From: Verrucomicrobiaceae bacterium
GTDB lineage: Bacteria; Verrucomicrobiota; Verrucomicrobiia; Verrucomicrobiales; Verrucomicrobiaceae
Length of the DNA: 64,000 nucleotides
Direction: 5' to 3'
NCBI GenBank assembly: GCA_027487315.1
Contig: JAIYDW010000245.1
Coordinates: 62,001 to 126,000 of the forward strand
The notes under the pieces were generated by a model. The model had not been told where the DNA came from. It did not search any database and saw only the letters and a program-made list of their open reading frames with translations. Position 1 is the first letter of the stretch. Each line of letters starts with the position of its first letter. Made by a program: the position numbers and the translations under genes. Below, piece by piece: positions 7,539 through 15,736 of the stretch.

Positions 7539-8660
7539 TTAAGGCCTCGCGGCAAGTTTCTCCTTCACATAGCCCTGGGGCCAGGCGTAGAGCGCTCGAC
7601 GGGAGAAGAAGATGCCTTCCTTACGTTCAGCGTGCATGTTGTCCATAAACAGCTTGAGCAGCACTGCACCCGCAGTCAGCTCGTCCTGGTTAAAGATGCC
7701 AACGACACGATCCAGTTCGACTTTGGCTGCCTCGCCGAGTTTGCTGCGATCAGGCTTCAGGAGCTCAGCAGGGTTGGTTGTTGCGATGTCGTAGAAGCGA
7801 TTGATGTCCGCTGCCGTCAAAGGAACCCAATCACTCGTCTTCTTGCCGGTTGGATCTTCAGGGTCAACGGAGCCAATTTTCTCTGGATGCAGCAAGGTGG
7901 TCATCACATAGGGCAGGCCACCAGCGAGGTAGAGGCGTGTGCAGTTCTGCATTCCGGGTTTGTTACGAATCATGCTTTGCAAAGGCCCCAGCAATTGTTC
8001 CCCCGAAATTTTTTCGGCAACTGATTTGAGGTTTTCCCCATTCTGCTTCTTTGCGGTCACTTCTTTGGCAAAGGTGCCTGTGCCAGAAGGCACTTCCTTC
8101 TCGAAAGCAAAGGTGATGAACGAGTCGGAATTCGTCGAATCAGGATCGAGGTAGCTCCCCTTTGAGTTGCCGCTCCCGATGTCGAGAACCACGACCTCAT
8201 TCTTGTGGCGTCGATGCGGAGGAACGATTCCCTGGAAGACCAGCCGGGACTCAGTGGCCACATCAATTCGGTCCACCGCGATCCCGGACACGGTATTGTC
8301 GATTCTCTCCTTTGCGGCGGCAGGTATGCCGCTGCTCATCACCACGAAAATCTGTGAGAGTGGCATGCGATACTTCTCCTTCATCGCACCCGTGATGTTC
8401 TTAACTTCTTCCGCCACATTGGCTGCGGTGTCCCCATCATAACAGTTTTTGTTTCGCGGCTTGAACTCCTCGATCATCAAAGGCGGGATGAGTGCTTTGC
8501 TGGAATCCCTACCCTTGTCTTCAACGACGATGGCCTTGATGCCTTTGGAGCCAAGTTCTATCACTCCGAAGCACTTATCCGGTGCGGGAACTTGGCCTTG
8601 AGAGGTGGCAGATAGAATGCCTAAGCTCAGGATGCCTATTGTAACAATACTTCTTTTCAT
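7539..8660 (-). CDS. Exported Ppx/GppA-like ASKHA-fold protein
   Basis: A 373-residue protein. A signal peptide is visible at the start (MKRSIVTIGILSLGILSATSQG). The mature part resembles exopolyphosphatase/pppGpp phosphohydrolases of the actin/hsp70 fold: phosphate-1-like GVIELGSKGIKAIVVE (about residues 32-47), an ATESRLVFQGI segment (about 145-155), phosphate-2-like VVVLDIGSGNSKGSY (about 170-185) and LYLAGGLPYV near 265. Known Ppx/GppA enzymes are cytosolic, so export is unusual. The start at 8660 was chosen because longer frames run into the kinase gene and lack the signal peptide at the N-terminus. It follows the kinase gene by 61 bases and probably shares its promoter. Substrate is unknown. 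Confidence 0.7.
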   Translation of the reverse strand: MKRSIVTIGILSLGILSATSQGQVPAPDKCFGVIELGSKGIKAIVVEDKGRDSSKALIPPLMIEEFKPRNKNCYDGDTAANVAEEVKNITGAMKEKYRMPLSQIFVVMSSGIPAAAKERIDNTVSGIAVDRIDVATESRLVFQGIVPPHRRHKNEVVVLDIGSGNSKGSYLDPDSTNSDSFITFAFEKEVPSGTGTFAKEVTAKKQNGENLKSVAEKISGEQLLGPLQSMIRNKPGMQNCTRLYLAGGLPYVMTTLLHPEKIGSVDPEDPTGKKTSDWVPLTAADINRFYDIATTNPAELLKPDRSKLGEAAKVELDRVVGIFNQDELTAGAVLLKLFMDNMHAERKEGIFFSRRALYAWPQGYVKEKLAARP

Positions 8661-8721
8661 TTTAGTGGTGTGTGTTGGGTTTGGTGTTGTCTTTTGTCCA
8701 GGTGGACGAAGGTGGGTTTGT

Positions 8722-11223
8722 TCATCTAGGTTCGCGGACACAGCGAAAGCCAGTTTGGGCACGGTTGCGGCGGACTTCGGCGGAGTCGGATTCATCGCGT
8801 AGCAGCAAAGATAGTGCAGTCTGCCTGTTCGATGCCGTGAAGGGTGCATACTCCAGCTGCAATAGTTCGGCATCCTTGATATTGCTGACTACCGATTTGA
8901 GCAAAGTGTAGGCAGACCCCCCCCGTAAAACTCTCGCGGTTCCATCCGTGCATAACTCTGCGGCGTTGCCTCCCATTCCAAAAAGACCAAATCTCGTTTC
9001 TCCAGACTGCTCAACAGCCACGAACTTTACAGGCTTTGGGTTCCCGTTATCATCTACCACTCGATAGTTGAATGAAAAAGGCCGTTGGGCAAAACTTCCG
9101 GGCCAGGGGTAGATGTCAAGATTCCTTGCACTTTTGGCCTTGCTGGGATCAGCAGAGCATTCTTTGAGACCGATGGCACAACTCCACTCGTGATCCGTGG
9201 GCAAGCGATGTTTATGTCCGTCCTTTCTGCTCAACTCAGCCAGAAAAGAATCAATCTCTTCCTTCGTGAGCCCCACCACGGGTTCCCTCGGGTCTCCGAC
9301 GATTTCATATGACGGAATAATCGCCTTGTAGTCTTGCTTGGTGGTCTCAAAGACACAGAGACTGAGAGTGCCAAGATAGGCGGTTTCATGACCAGCATGG
9401 TCGTAGTCCTTGATTGGAACAGCCGTAAATTTCATTCCAATCGAGTTCTCGAAGGGACCGTTAACATCCTCGGGCTTCTTCTGCTTTTCAGGCATTTGCC
9501 CAGAACCAGTGAAATTGAGATCAAACGGATTCTTGGGACCAGAAGCGTTGCTGGCGAGATGCACGGTAGCGGACCGTAGGCCGGAACTGCTAGGCTTGAA
9601 GATCACGCTGAAGGTTGCTGTGCGGCCAGGTGCGATAGCCCCTGAACTCAAAGCGCTCACCGTGTAGTCTATTGCGGCTGCTCCATCGACGTTGGTTGTT
9701 AGTCCGGCCAGATCCGCAGTGCCGATGCTTTCGATCGTGAACTTCATTTCCGATGTCGTGCCAACGGTGACAGATCCGAAATTGAGAGCACTGCCGTTGT
9801 CCGTGAGGACTTTGCCATCCTGTTCTATCGAGATGTCTGGAGTGCCAACGCCGCCTCCCGTCAGGTTGATGTCGAAGGGGCTTTTCGATCCAGAAGAATT
9901 GCTCGTGACATGCAGTGTGGCCTTTTGGCTGCCACTCGAGCGGGGAGTAAAGTTCACTGCAAACTCAGTGAGCTTGCCAGCGGCCACGGATGTGGTTTGG
10001 GGGGGAGCGACAGAGAAGTCGCTTGATCCGTCCTTGGTAATGACTAGGCCAGAGAGTTCTGCCTGGCCGATGTTCTTGATAACAAAGGTCTTTGGGACCG
10101 TCGCGTTGATTGAGGGACGTCCGAAATCGACAACGGCCTGGCCGTGGCTGAGAGCGAAGCCTGCGGGCTGCTCAATGGCGATCCAAGGAAGGTCTATGAC
10201 GGGGTGGGGCGGTTCTGGAGGGTTGGGTTTGAGCAAGTAGGCGAGCCCTCCTCCGACGATGACTACTGATGCAACCGCAATGACCGGAAAGCCGAAACGA
10301 GGTTTGGTTTTTGGCGTGCTCGGGGGCGGAGCTAATCGATCAAGCGCAGCCAGCCACTCTGCGCAGCTCTGCCAACGTTCCTCACGACGCAGCCGGAGAG
10401 CCTTATCAATCATGGCGAGAAACGAGGGGCTATATCCCTTGATACTCGGATTGTGTGCAAGCCGCACAATGGTATCGTTGCCTTGGCGGTCCGTGGACCA
10501 TGGCGGCACCTTGCCAGTCACGGCGCGATAAAGCACTGCTCCGAGAGCGTAGAGATCTGTCCACGGGCCTTGCTTCCCATCGGTCTGATACTGCTCAAAA
10601 GGTGCGTAACCTGGCGTCAATATTGCGCTTAAGTTCGAGGTTTTGAGACCACTGGCCACACGCGCATTGCCGAAGTCGATCAGAATCGGCACGCCACTTT
10701 TGCGTTCCATGAGAATGTTCTCCGGCTTGATGTCCCGATGCAGCACAATCTGGTTGGGCACCGAATAATGAACAATACTCAGTGCATTTAGCAAGGTGCG
10801 CAGGATTGCGCAAAGCTCTCCCTCGCTGGGCATGCCACGCTTGGCGAACCAGTCTTCTAGGGTTTCTCCCTCAATGAAGGGTGAGATCAAGTAGGCGGTG
10901 CCGTTGTCTTCAAAGTAGTCAAAGACAGGCAAAATCGAAGGGTGTTGCAATTTTGCCAAAGTCTTCGCTTCTTCGTAGAATCGCTCTCTAGCCCAAGTGA
11001 GCGCAGCTTCTTGTCCCGGACTCTTGGCAACTACCTTGATGCCGTCTCTAGCTCGGACTGCGAAGTCGAATGGCAGCATCTCTTTAATCGCCAAATAGCA
11101 CTCAAGCTTCTTGTTGTAAGCCAGATAGGTGAGGCCAAAATTGCCATGTCCCAAGAGCCGCTTCAGTTCATACTGTTTGATGCGGTGTCCGGTTGGTAAT
11201 GCGTAGATGTGTTCGGAGGACAT
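8722..11223 (-). CDS. Ser/Thr kinase with ASH-like repeats and FGE-sulfatase-like domain
   Basis: An 833-residue receptor-type kinase. The kinase domain spans about residues 18-295: GHGNFG (25-30), the VAIK-type Lys at 47, LHRDIKPEN, DFGNAR and the activation-loop phrase GYAPFEQY. All catalytic residues are present. A membrane helix lies at about 310-330 (FPVIAVASVVIVGGGLAYLL). Two ASH/choice-of-anchor-D beta-sandwich repeats follow at about 360-465 and 475-580 (shared phrase TSNSSGSKSPFD, ASNASGPKNPFD). The C-terminus is an FGE/sulfatase-modifying-factor-like domain starting at NSIGMKF and ending TGFRCVREP. The reactive cysteine pair of true FGE is not evident, so the domain is probably a ligand sensor. 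A copy of the shared promoter element precedes it. Its N-terminus and upstream region are paralogous to the kinase starting at 15575. Confidence 0.9.
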   Translation of the reverse strand: MSSEHIYALPTGHRIKQYELKRLLGHGNFGLTYLAYNKKLECYLAIKEMLPFDFAVRARDGIKVVAKSPGQEAALTWARERFYEEAKTLAKLQHPSILPVFDYFEDNGTAYLISPFIEGETLEDWFAKRGMPSEGELCAILRTLLNALSIVHYSVPNQIVLHRDIKPENILMERKSGVPILIDFGNARVASGLKTSNLSAILTPGYAPFEQYQTDGKQGPWTDLYALGAVLYRAVTGKVPPWSTDRQGNDTIVRLAHNPSIKGYSPSFLAMIDKALRLRREERWQSCAEWLAALDRLAPPPSTPKTKPRFGFPVIAVASVVIVGGGLAYLLKPNPPEPPHPVIDLPWIAIEQPAGFALSHGQAVVDFGRPSINATVPKTFVIKNIGQAELSGLVITKDGSSDFSVAPPQTTSVAAGKLTEFAVNFTPRSSGSQKATLHVTSNSSGSKSPFDINLTGGGVGTPDISIEQDGKVLTDNGSALNFGSVTVGTTSEMKFTIESIGTADLAGLTTNVDGAAAIDYTVSALSSGAIAPGRTATFSVIFKPSSSGLRSATVHLASNASGPKNPFDLNFTGSGQMPEKQKKPEDVNGPFENSIGMKFTAVPIKDYDHAGHETAYLGTLSLCVFETTKQDYKAIIPSYEIVGDPREPVVGLTKEEIDSFLAELSRKDGHKHRLPTDHEWSCAIGLKECSADPSKAKSARNLDIYPWPGSFAQRPFSFNYRVVDDNGNPKPVKFVAVEQSGETRFGLFGMGGNAAELCTDGTARVLRGGSAYTLLKSVVSNIKDAELLQLEYAPFTASNRQTALSLLLRDESDSAEVRRNRAQTGFRCVREPR

Positions 11224-11386
11224 GAACTTTTGGGCTTCTCGGGATAAAACTAAAAACCACTGCGGTTGCAGATAATCTCAAATGGTGACTGCGGGGACAT
11301 GCACCCCGCTGACAGTTGGTTGAAAACATTTTGACGACGAATCACTGAGTTGATGGCGCTGGATGCTGGCATTTAGATGCGTTGTC
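11224..11386. repeat. Duplicated kinase leader/promoter region, copy 1
   Basis: This sequence upstream of the first kinase gene aligns over about 160 bp with 15576-15736 upstream of the second. Shared blocks are GGCTTCTCGGGA, ACTGCGG, GCTGACAGTT, GACGACG and GTTGTC. The block includes the promoter element and a GC-rich hairpin in its spacer. The whole kinase start region was evidently duplicated together with the gene. Confidence 0.75.
11289..11315 (-). promoter_or_regulatory. CTGTCAG-N16-GCAG element, copy 2
   Basis: Minus-strand AACTGTCAG (box at 11315-11309) and GCAG (11292-11289) with a 16-bp spacer. The GCAG box lies 65 bases from the kinase start at 11223. The spacer can fold as GCGGGG/CCCCGC. 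Confidence 0.62.
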
Positions 11387-11436
11387 CATTACATGGTGTT
11401 TTTCGATAGGCCTAGGGTAAATATTTTCTCTAAGTC

Positions 11437-11682
11437 TTAATAATCAAGAGCGAACACTTGCGCTTCGGACTCACCTGTCATGTGAATACACCATCCGCGC
11501 GAGCGAAATTCTACAAGGGTGGGCTCTGTTGACCCCAATTGATTCAGCTGGCTGTTGATTGGTGCCGACATATCCCGGCTAATCGAATAACTCTGCCCAT
11601 CCTGGAGGGCAGTGACGCTGAGGTATGGCATCCCGTCGAGCAGAATCTGAGGTGTGCTTGCCTGCTCCATAAATTTAAGCAT
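11437..11682 (-). CDS. Small hypothetical protein
   Basis: An 81-residue protein without signal peptide or membrane segment. It is rich in Ser and polar residues, with a hydrophobic core phrase LLDGMPYLSVTAL near residue 14 and a C-terminal SRGWCIHMTGESEAQVFAL. I do not recognise it. It could start at 11682 or at an ATG four codons later (11670). It follows the 134-residue secreted protein by 9 bases and is likely the last gene of the transcript that begins at the second kinase. A small accessory or inhibitor protein is possible, but nothing in the sequence proves it. Confidence 0.5.
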   Translation of the reverse strand: MLKFMEQASTPQILLDGMPYLSVTALQDGQSYSISRDMSAPINSQLNQLGSTEPTLVEFRSRGWCIHMTGESEAQVFALDY

Positions 11683-11691
11683 TAAACATCG

Positions 11692-12096
11692 TCAGTCTTT
11701 CAGAACAACCACTTTTCCAGGTGTTCCCGTTTTGGTGTCATACCTCACATAATGCCTTTCGGAACTTTTTCCGCCAATTCTGGAAGGTGATACCGGCACA
11801 TAAATGACGTCCCCAAAGTTGCTCTGGTCAACGCCTGCTGCACGGATTTTTCTCATGGCCTCAACATGCTGCTGGGGTGTTAGCGGGTATGAATGAACGG
11901 ATCGGAGGTTGTTTTCAACGATACACACTACATGCTTAGACTTTTGCCCTGCGGAATTTTCGGTATTCTTGAGAACAAGGTTTCGGCAATCTGCAATTTG
12001 CACTCCAAGCAAATTCGCTGCCACCCAGTTGCGGGTGGAAATGCACTGCGAAGCAAACAGCCCACAGAAAATGATGGAGGAAAGGCGAATAATCAT
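11692..12096 (-). CDS. Small secreted protein, unknown
   Basis: A 134-residue protein with an N-terminal hydrophobic segment (LSSIIFCGLFASQC, residues 5-18). This reads as a signal peptide ending at ASQC and could be a lipobox. The mature part has two further cysteines (about residues 37 and 58) that could form a disulfide, and a C-terminal beta-rich part with YVRYDTKTGTPGKVVVL. I do not recognise the family. It lies between a glycine-rich lipoprotein gene and a small hypothetical gene, all in the same direction behind the second kinase gene. This is consistent with envelope partners of that kinase. Confidence 0.6.
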   Translation of the reverse strand: MIIRLSSIIFCGLFASQCISTRNWVAANLLGVQIADCRNLVLKNTENSAGQKSKHVVCIVENNLRSVHSYPLTPQQHVEAMRKIRAAGVDQSNFGDVIYVPVSPSRIGGKSSERHYVRYDTKTGTPGKVVVLKD

Positions 12097-12132
12097 GAAG
12101 GCGAAGATTGGGTCGAAGAGAATCGACCCTCT

Positions 12133-12630
12133 TCATAAGACGGTACCTTGAGTTCCGTTAACTGAGATTGCTTGTCCTGCTTTGGGATTTGATTGAACGA
12201 CCTTCACGTCACCTGCAACAGCCCCGTTTTTGTAGGGAACCAAGTGCGTTCCACTGGGTCCGCTGTACCCCTTTTTAGGTGGAACCTTAACATAATAAGT
12301 CCCGGTCCGTCCCCGAGCCTTACTCTGTGCCGCCTCGCGTTGGCGTGCATCTGCTGCGTAACGAGCGGCAGAATGCAGCGCCAAAAGCCCTCCAACTCCC
12401 ATCATGACATTGCCCAGATCATGGTTGCCATTGTTTTTGACCACCGCCCCAACAATTCCTAATACCGCGCCAAGTCCTCCTTCAACGCCAGCAGATATGC
12501 CTCGAGCCTTGCCCTGAGTGCCGTTGCTTGAGTTCTGAGAACCGGGTTGAAATTCAGCGCAAGAGCTGAGAGACAGCATGGCGCAGGTGACAACGCCACA
12601 GAGTTGGGTGAATCGGAATGGAGTTTTCAT
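12133..12630 (-). CDS. Glycine-rich lipoprotein
   Basis: A 165-residue predicted lipoprotein. The signal peptide carries the lipobox-like LSSC at residues 21-24. A glycine-zipper-like hydrophobic stretch follows (GGLGAVLGIVGAVV, about residues 51-64, and MMGVGGLLAL near 76). The C-terminal half (about 105-165) is a compact beta-rich segment containing YYVKVPPKKGYSG and QAISVNGTQGTVL. Glycine zippers commonly insert in or pack against membranes. It lies 104 bases after the second kinase gene. Function unknown. The lipoprotein call is secure and the rest is description. Confidence 0.65.
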   Translation of the reverse strand: MKTPFRFTQLCGVVTCAMLSLSSCAEFQPGSQNSSNGTQGKARGISAGVEGGLGAVLGIVGAVVKNNGNHDLGNVMMGVGGLLALHSAARYAADARQREAAQSKARGRTGTYYVKVPPKKGYSGPSGTHLVPYKNGAVAGDVKVVQSNPKAGQAISVNGTQGTVL

Positions 12631-12734
12631 ATTAGTTGAGTGTCATGGTGGCAGGAATTGGTGAGAAGCGGTTCATTTTGTCAATCTTGTTTATTCGCAA
12701 GGCGTTTATTCGTTTCAATGCATGATGGCACTCG

Positions 12735-15575
12735 TCATTTTATACCATTCTTTCGAAGCCAGTTACCAGCATCCTGTTCTGTCTCTTTTCCAGGCAGGGC
12801 GGCTCGCTTCATCAAGGGGACCGCAATGGATGGATCTGACTTCCATTGATATCTCGCTAGCCAGTATTCACAAAACCCATCGCCCAGATTTGCTCCGTCT
12901 TTGGCTCTAGATGTCATGGTAACAGTCCATTTGCTCCGCCATGCCTCCTCTTCTTTTACCGGGCCAAGGCCCTGAACCTGCAGGACGAGCCACCGACCAT
13001 AACTGGGGGCATACTTTTTGTTCTTGGCGATCGCCTGATCGAATTGGTTGCACGCATTGTCGAAAGCACGCTTTTCCACCAATCTCAGAGATGGATACGA
13101 CTTCTCAACTGGAATTGCGACGGTTCCTGTTCCTAGACCAAATTGCCAGCAAAGTCCCATGGCATACGCCAATTGAGCTTCAAAGGCCCTGCTCCGATCC
13201 TTTAGTCCAGCATCCCCAACGGATTTGTATGCGTTATGAAGATAGTCCAGAGATAATTCTTTATACGCCTCATCGAGCAATCGAAGTCCCTCTTCAGGAG
13301 AGCCGCCGGGGACAACAAGTCCATGGTATCCAGCATCCTGATAGGACTTCCTGCGGGTAGTCAACAACGCACCCTTTTTGGCCTTGCACAGTGGCTGTCC
13401 AAGTTCAATCCCCTGATTAAGGTAGTCGACTGCTGTTTTGAGTTCGGAACTTGCGGAAGCAATGGCACCTTGCCTCATGAGGGTTTGCGCGTCCTCCAAG
13501 TGCTGATTCCCAAGAAGATAGAGAGCAAGAGCGGTTTGAAGTGGGTGGGCTGCAGCTTTCTGGAAAAGCGACATTTGGGCACCCCAGCCCTCCTTGGTGC
13601 TATCCTCCGCCATTCGCAAGCAGAGCAGTTCTGCGTAAATTTTTAGTTCTGCGGAAACGGTATCTCGGCTGGACTCAAAACGTTCTCCATACTGAACCGC
13701 TTTGCGCAGAGCATCAATCCAGTCGGCTCTCTGTGGGTCGCTAAAAATCGCTGCATTGTGCAGTTCGTTCATTTCGATCTTCGTGACGACAGGTTTCGGA
13801 GTGTAGGGAGCCTGTTCATGGAAATCCTGCCCGGAAATTGTTTTGCCCGAGACGACGACAATGCGCTTCTGATCGCCCAGCACGTCCAAATCCCCCCCAT
13901 CGCTGGCGGTGGTCAGGGACATGTGGTTCATGGGCTGAGTTTGTCTGACCTGATAAGCGCCCGGACTGAGGTCCTTAAGTTCGTATCCGCCTTGAGCATT
14001 CGTTTGGGTCCGTTTGAGAGGCGCGTTGTTGTCATCCAGCAACTCAATGTTCACACCGACAATACCTGAGCCTGGCTCTACCTTACCATCGCCATCGGTG
14101 TCGGCCAAAACGGAACCCACGATGGCTCCTGTGGTCTGAGGAGATTGTGGCGGTGACTGTGGGTGGCTTCCTGGCGTTGTCTGAGGACGCTCCAAAAAGT
14201 CGATGCCTGAAAGAGTAGCACCCGCGACCAATGTCAGTCCGCTTTTGTCACCTTGGACATCTCTATTTCCTCCATCAGAGTCGCTGATACTGTCGTAACC
14301 GGGAGGTTGGGTCTCTATGATCAGGTAGTCACCTGGAGCTACCTGATCGAATTGGTAGTTTCCATGGGAATCCGTTGTCGTTACTTTTGGCTGAACTCCA
14401 AAATTTGCGGAGTCACCATCAACAGGGCTACCGTTTGAATGCTGAAGTTCAAGCCGCACTCCGGCCAGACCCGCGTCACCTTTACCATCACCATCGTCAT
14501 CGCTGCTTACAGTTCCAGATATGCGCCCAACCGACGCGCTTTGTTGCGGCAAGGGTTTACTTGTTCCCCGGTTTGCCCAAAATGCGAAACCTGCGCCGAT
14601 AGCCAATACTGAAAAGAAGGCAATGAGGGCCTTATTCCATGGAAAGGGATCGCCATGTCCAATGGGCTGATCTGATGTGGCTGCTCTGGGGATTGCTGTT
14701 CCAGGGATTGCTGCTAGCCACGCGTCACAGCTCTGCCATCTCTCGTCTGCACGAAGACTTAGAGCTTTGTCAATCATAGCGAGAAACGCAGGGCTATATC
14801 CCTTGATCTTTGGATCTTGAGCAAGCCGGATGATTGCATCGTTGCCATGGCGGTCTGTCGCCTGGGGTGGAGGCATACCTACTATTGCTCGATAGAGAAC
14901 AGCTCCAAAAGCATAGACATCGGTCCATGGCCCTTGCTTGCCAGTGGTTTGATACTGCTCGAAAGGAGCGTAGCCAAACGTGACAATAGCACTTAAATTG
15001 GACGTCTTGAGTCCGGTCGCCATTCGGGCATTACCAAAGTCGATCAATACCGGCTCCAGTGAATCCTTTCGAATACGAATGTTGTCAGGTTTAACATCTC
15101 TATGAAGATACTCGTGGCGATGCACAAGTTGAAGAGCCTGGAGGATCTTTCGTGTGATGCTATTCAGGTTCTCCTCGCTGGGATTGGGGTTCTTGCGAAG
15201 CCATTGCTCCAAGTCTTCCCCTTCAATGTACTCCATCACCAGATAGGCCGTGGAGTTGGCCTCAAACTGCTCATACACTTGAACGATGGAAGAGTGTTGC
15301 AATTTTGCCAATGTCTTAGTCTCATCCAAAAAGCGGGCTCGGGCCCAAACTAGCCCCGCTTCTTGGGCCGGACTTTTTGCCACAACGGTGACTCCATCCC
15401 TCGCTCGAAAGGCGAAGTCCAGCGGCAGCAGTTCTTTGATTGCCACCCACCGGTCGAGGTTCTTATCCCAGGCGAGGTACGTGAGTCCAAAGTTACCCTG
15501 CCCTAGCTGCTTCTTCATCACGAACTGACGAAGACAGTAGTCAATTGGTAAAGCGTAGTAGTGTTCGGAGGACAT
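12735..15575 (-). CDS. Ser/Thr kinase with SdrD B-like repeats and helical C-terminus
   Basis: A 946-residue receptor kinase. The kinase domain (about residues 18-290) shows GQGNFG, a VAIKE lysine, LHRDVKPDN, DFGNAR and GYAPFEQY, so it should be active. A membrane helix lies at about 322-342 (LIAFFSVLAIGAGFAFW). Two Cna/SdrD B-type repeats with aspartate-rich calcium-site-like phrases (DDDGDGKGDAG near 365 and DTDGDGKVEPG near 490) lie C-terminal to it. They are followed by about 300 residues that look like helical TPR-type repeats (AELLCLRMAED, ALALYLLGNQHLEDA). The ectodomain probably faces the periplasm. The start MSSEHYYALP nearly repeats that of the first kinase. The gene has a full copy of the shared promoter element and heads a run of three small envelope genes. 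Confidence 0.9.
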   Translation of the reverse strand: MSSEHYYALPIDYCLRQFVMKKQLGQGNFGLTYLAWDKNLDRWVAIKELLPLDFAFRARDGVTVVAKSPAQEAGLVWARARFLDETKTLAKLQHSSIVQVYEQFEANSTAYLVMEYIEGEDLEQWLRKNPNPSEENLNSITRKILQALQLVHRHEYLHRDVKPDNIRIRKDSLEPVLIDFGNARMATGLKTSNLSAIVTFGYAPFEQYQTTGKQGPWTDVYAFGAVLYRAIVGMPPPQATDRHGNDAIIRLAQDPKIKGYSPAFLAMIDKALSLRADERWQSCDAWLAAIPGTAIPRAATSDQPIGHGDPFPWNKALIAFFSVLAIGAGFAFWANRGTSKPLPQQSASVGRISGTVSSDDDGDGKGDAGLAGVRLELQHSNGSPVDGDSANFGVQPKVTTTDSHGNYQFDQVAPGDYLIIETQPPGYDSISDSDGGNRDVQGDKSGLTLVAGATLSGIDFLERPQTTPGSHPQSPPQSPQTTGAIVGSVLADTDGDGKVEPGSGIVGVNIELLDDNNAPLKRTQTNAQGGYELKDLSPGAYQVRQTQPMNHMSLTTASDGGDLDVLGDQKRIVVVSGKTISGQDFHEQAPYTPKPVVTKIEMNELHNAAIFSDPQRADWIDALRKAVQYGERFESSRDTVSAELKIYAELLCLRMAEDSTKEGWGAQMSLFQKAAAHPLQTALALYLLGNQHLEDAQTLMRQGAIASASSELKTAVDYLNQGIELGQPLCKAKKGALLTTRRKSYQDAGYHGLVVPGGSPEEGLRLLDEAYKELSLDYLHNAYKSVGDAGLKDRSRAFEAQLAYAMGLCWQFGLGTGTVAIPVEKSYPSLRLVEKRAFDNACNQFDQAIAKNKKYAPSYGRWLVLQVQGLGPVKEEEAWRSKWTVTMTSRAKDGANLGDGFCEYWLARYQWKSDPSIAVPLMKRAALPGKETEQDAGNWLRKNGIK

Positions 15576-15736
15576 GAATCAGGCTTCTCGGGACAAAGCT
15601 GAAAACGACTGCGGAAGTAGATGTTACAAAATGCTCACTGCGCGGACCTGCCCCGCGCTGACAGTTAGATGGAAACTATTCTGACGACGGATCACGGTTT
15701 TGATGGTGCGGTATGCTGCTAATTGGAAATGTTGTC
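15576..15736. repeat. Duplicated kinase leader/promoter region, copy 2
   Basis: Paralogous to 11224-11386 and in the same orientation. The last 18 bases run into the 3' end of the phosphatase-FGE gene (stop at 15719). The duplication therefore carried, or landed within, the tail of that coding sequence. Confidence 0.72.
15638..15664 (-). promoter_or_regulatory. CTGTCAG-N16-GCAG element, copy 3
   Basis: Minus-strand TAACTGTCAG (box 15664-15658) and GCAG (15641-15638), 16-bp spacer, 63 bases from the kinase start. The spacer arms GCGCGG/CCGCGC pair, and they differ from copy 2 by compensating changes. Confidence 0.62.
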
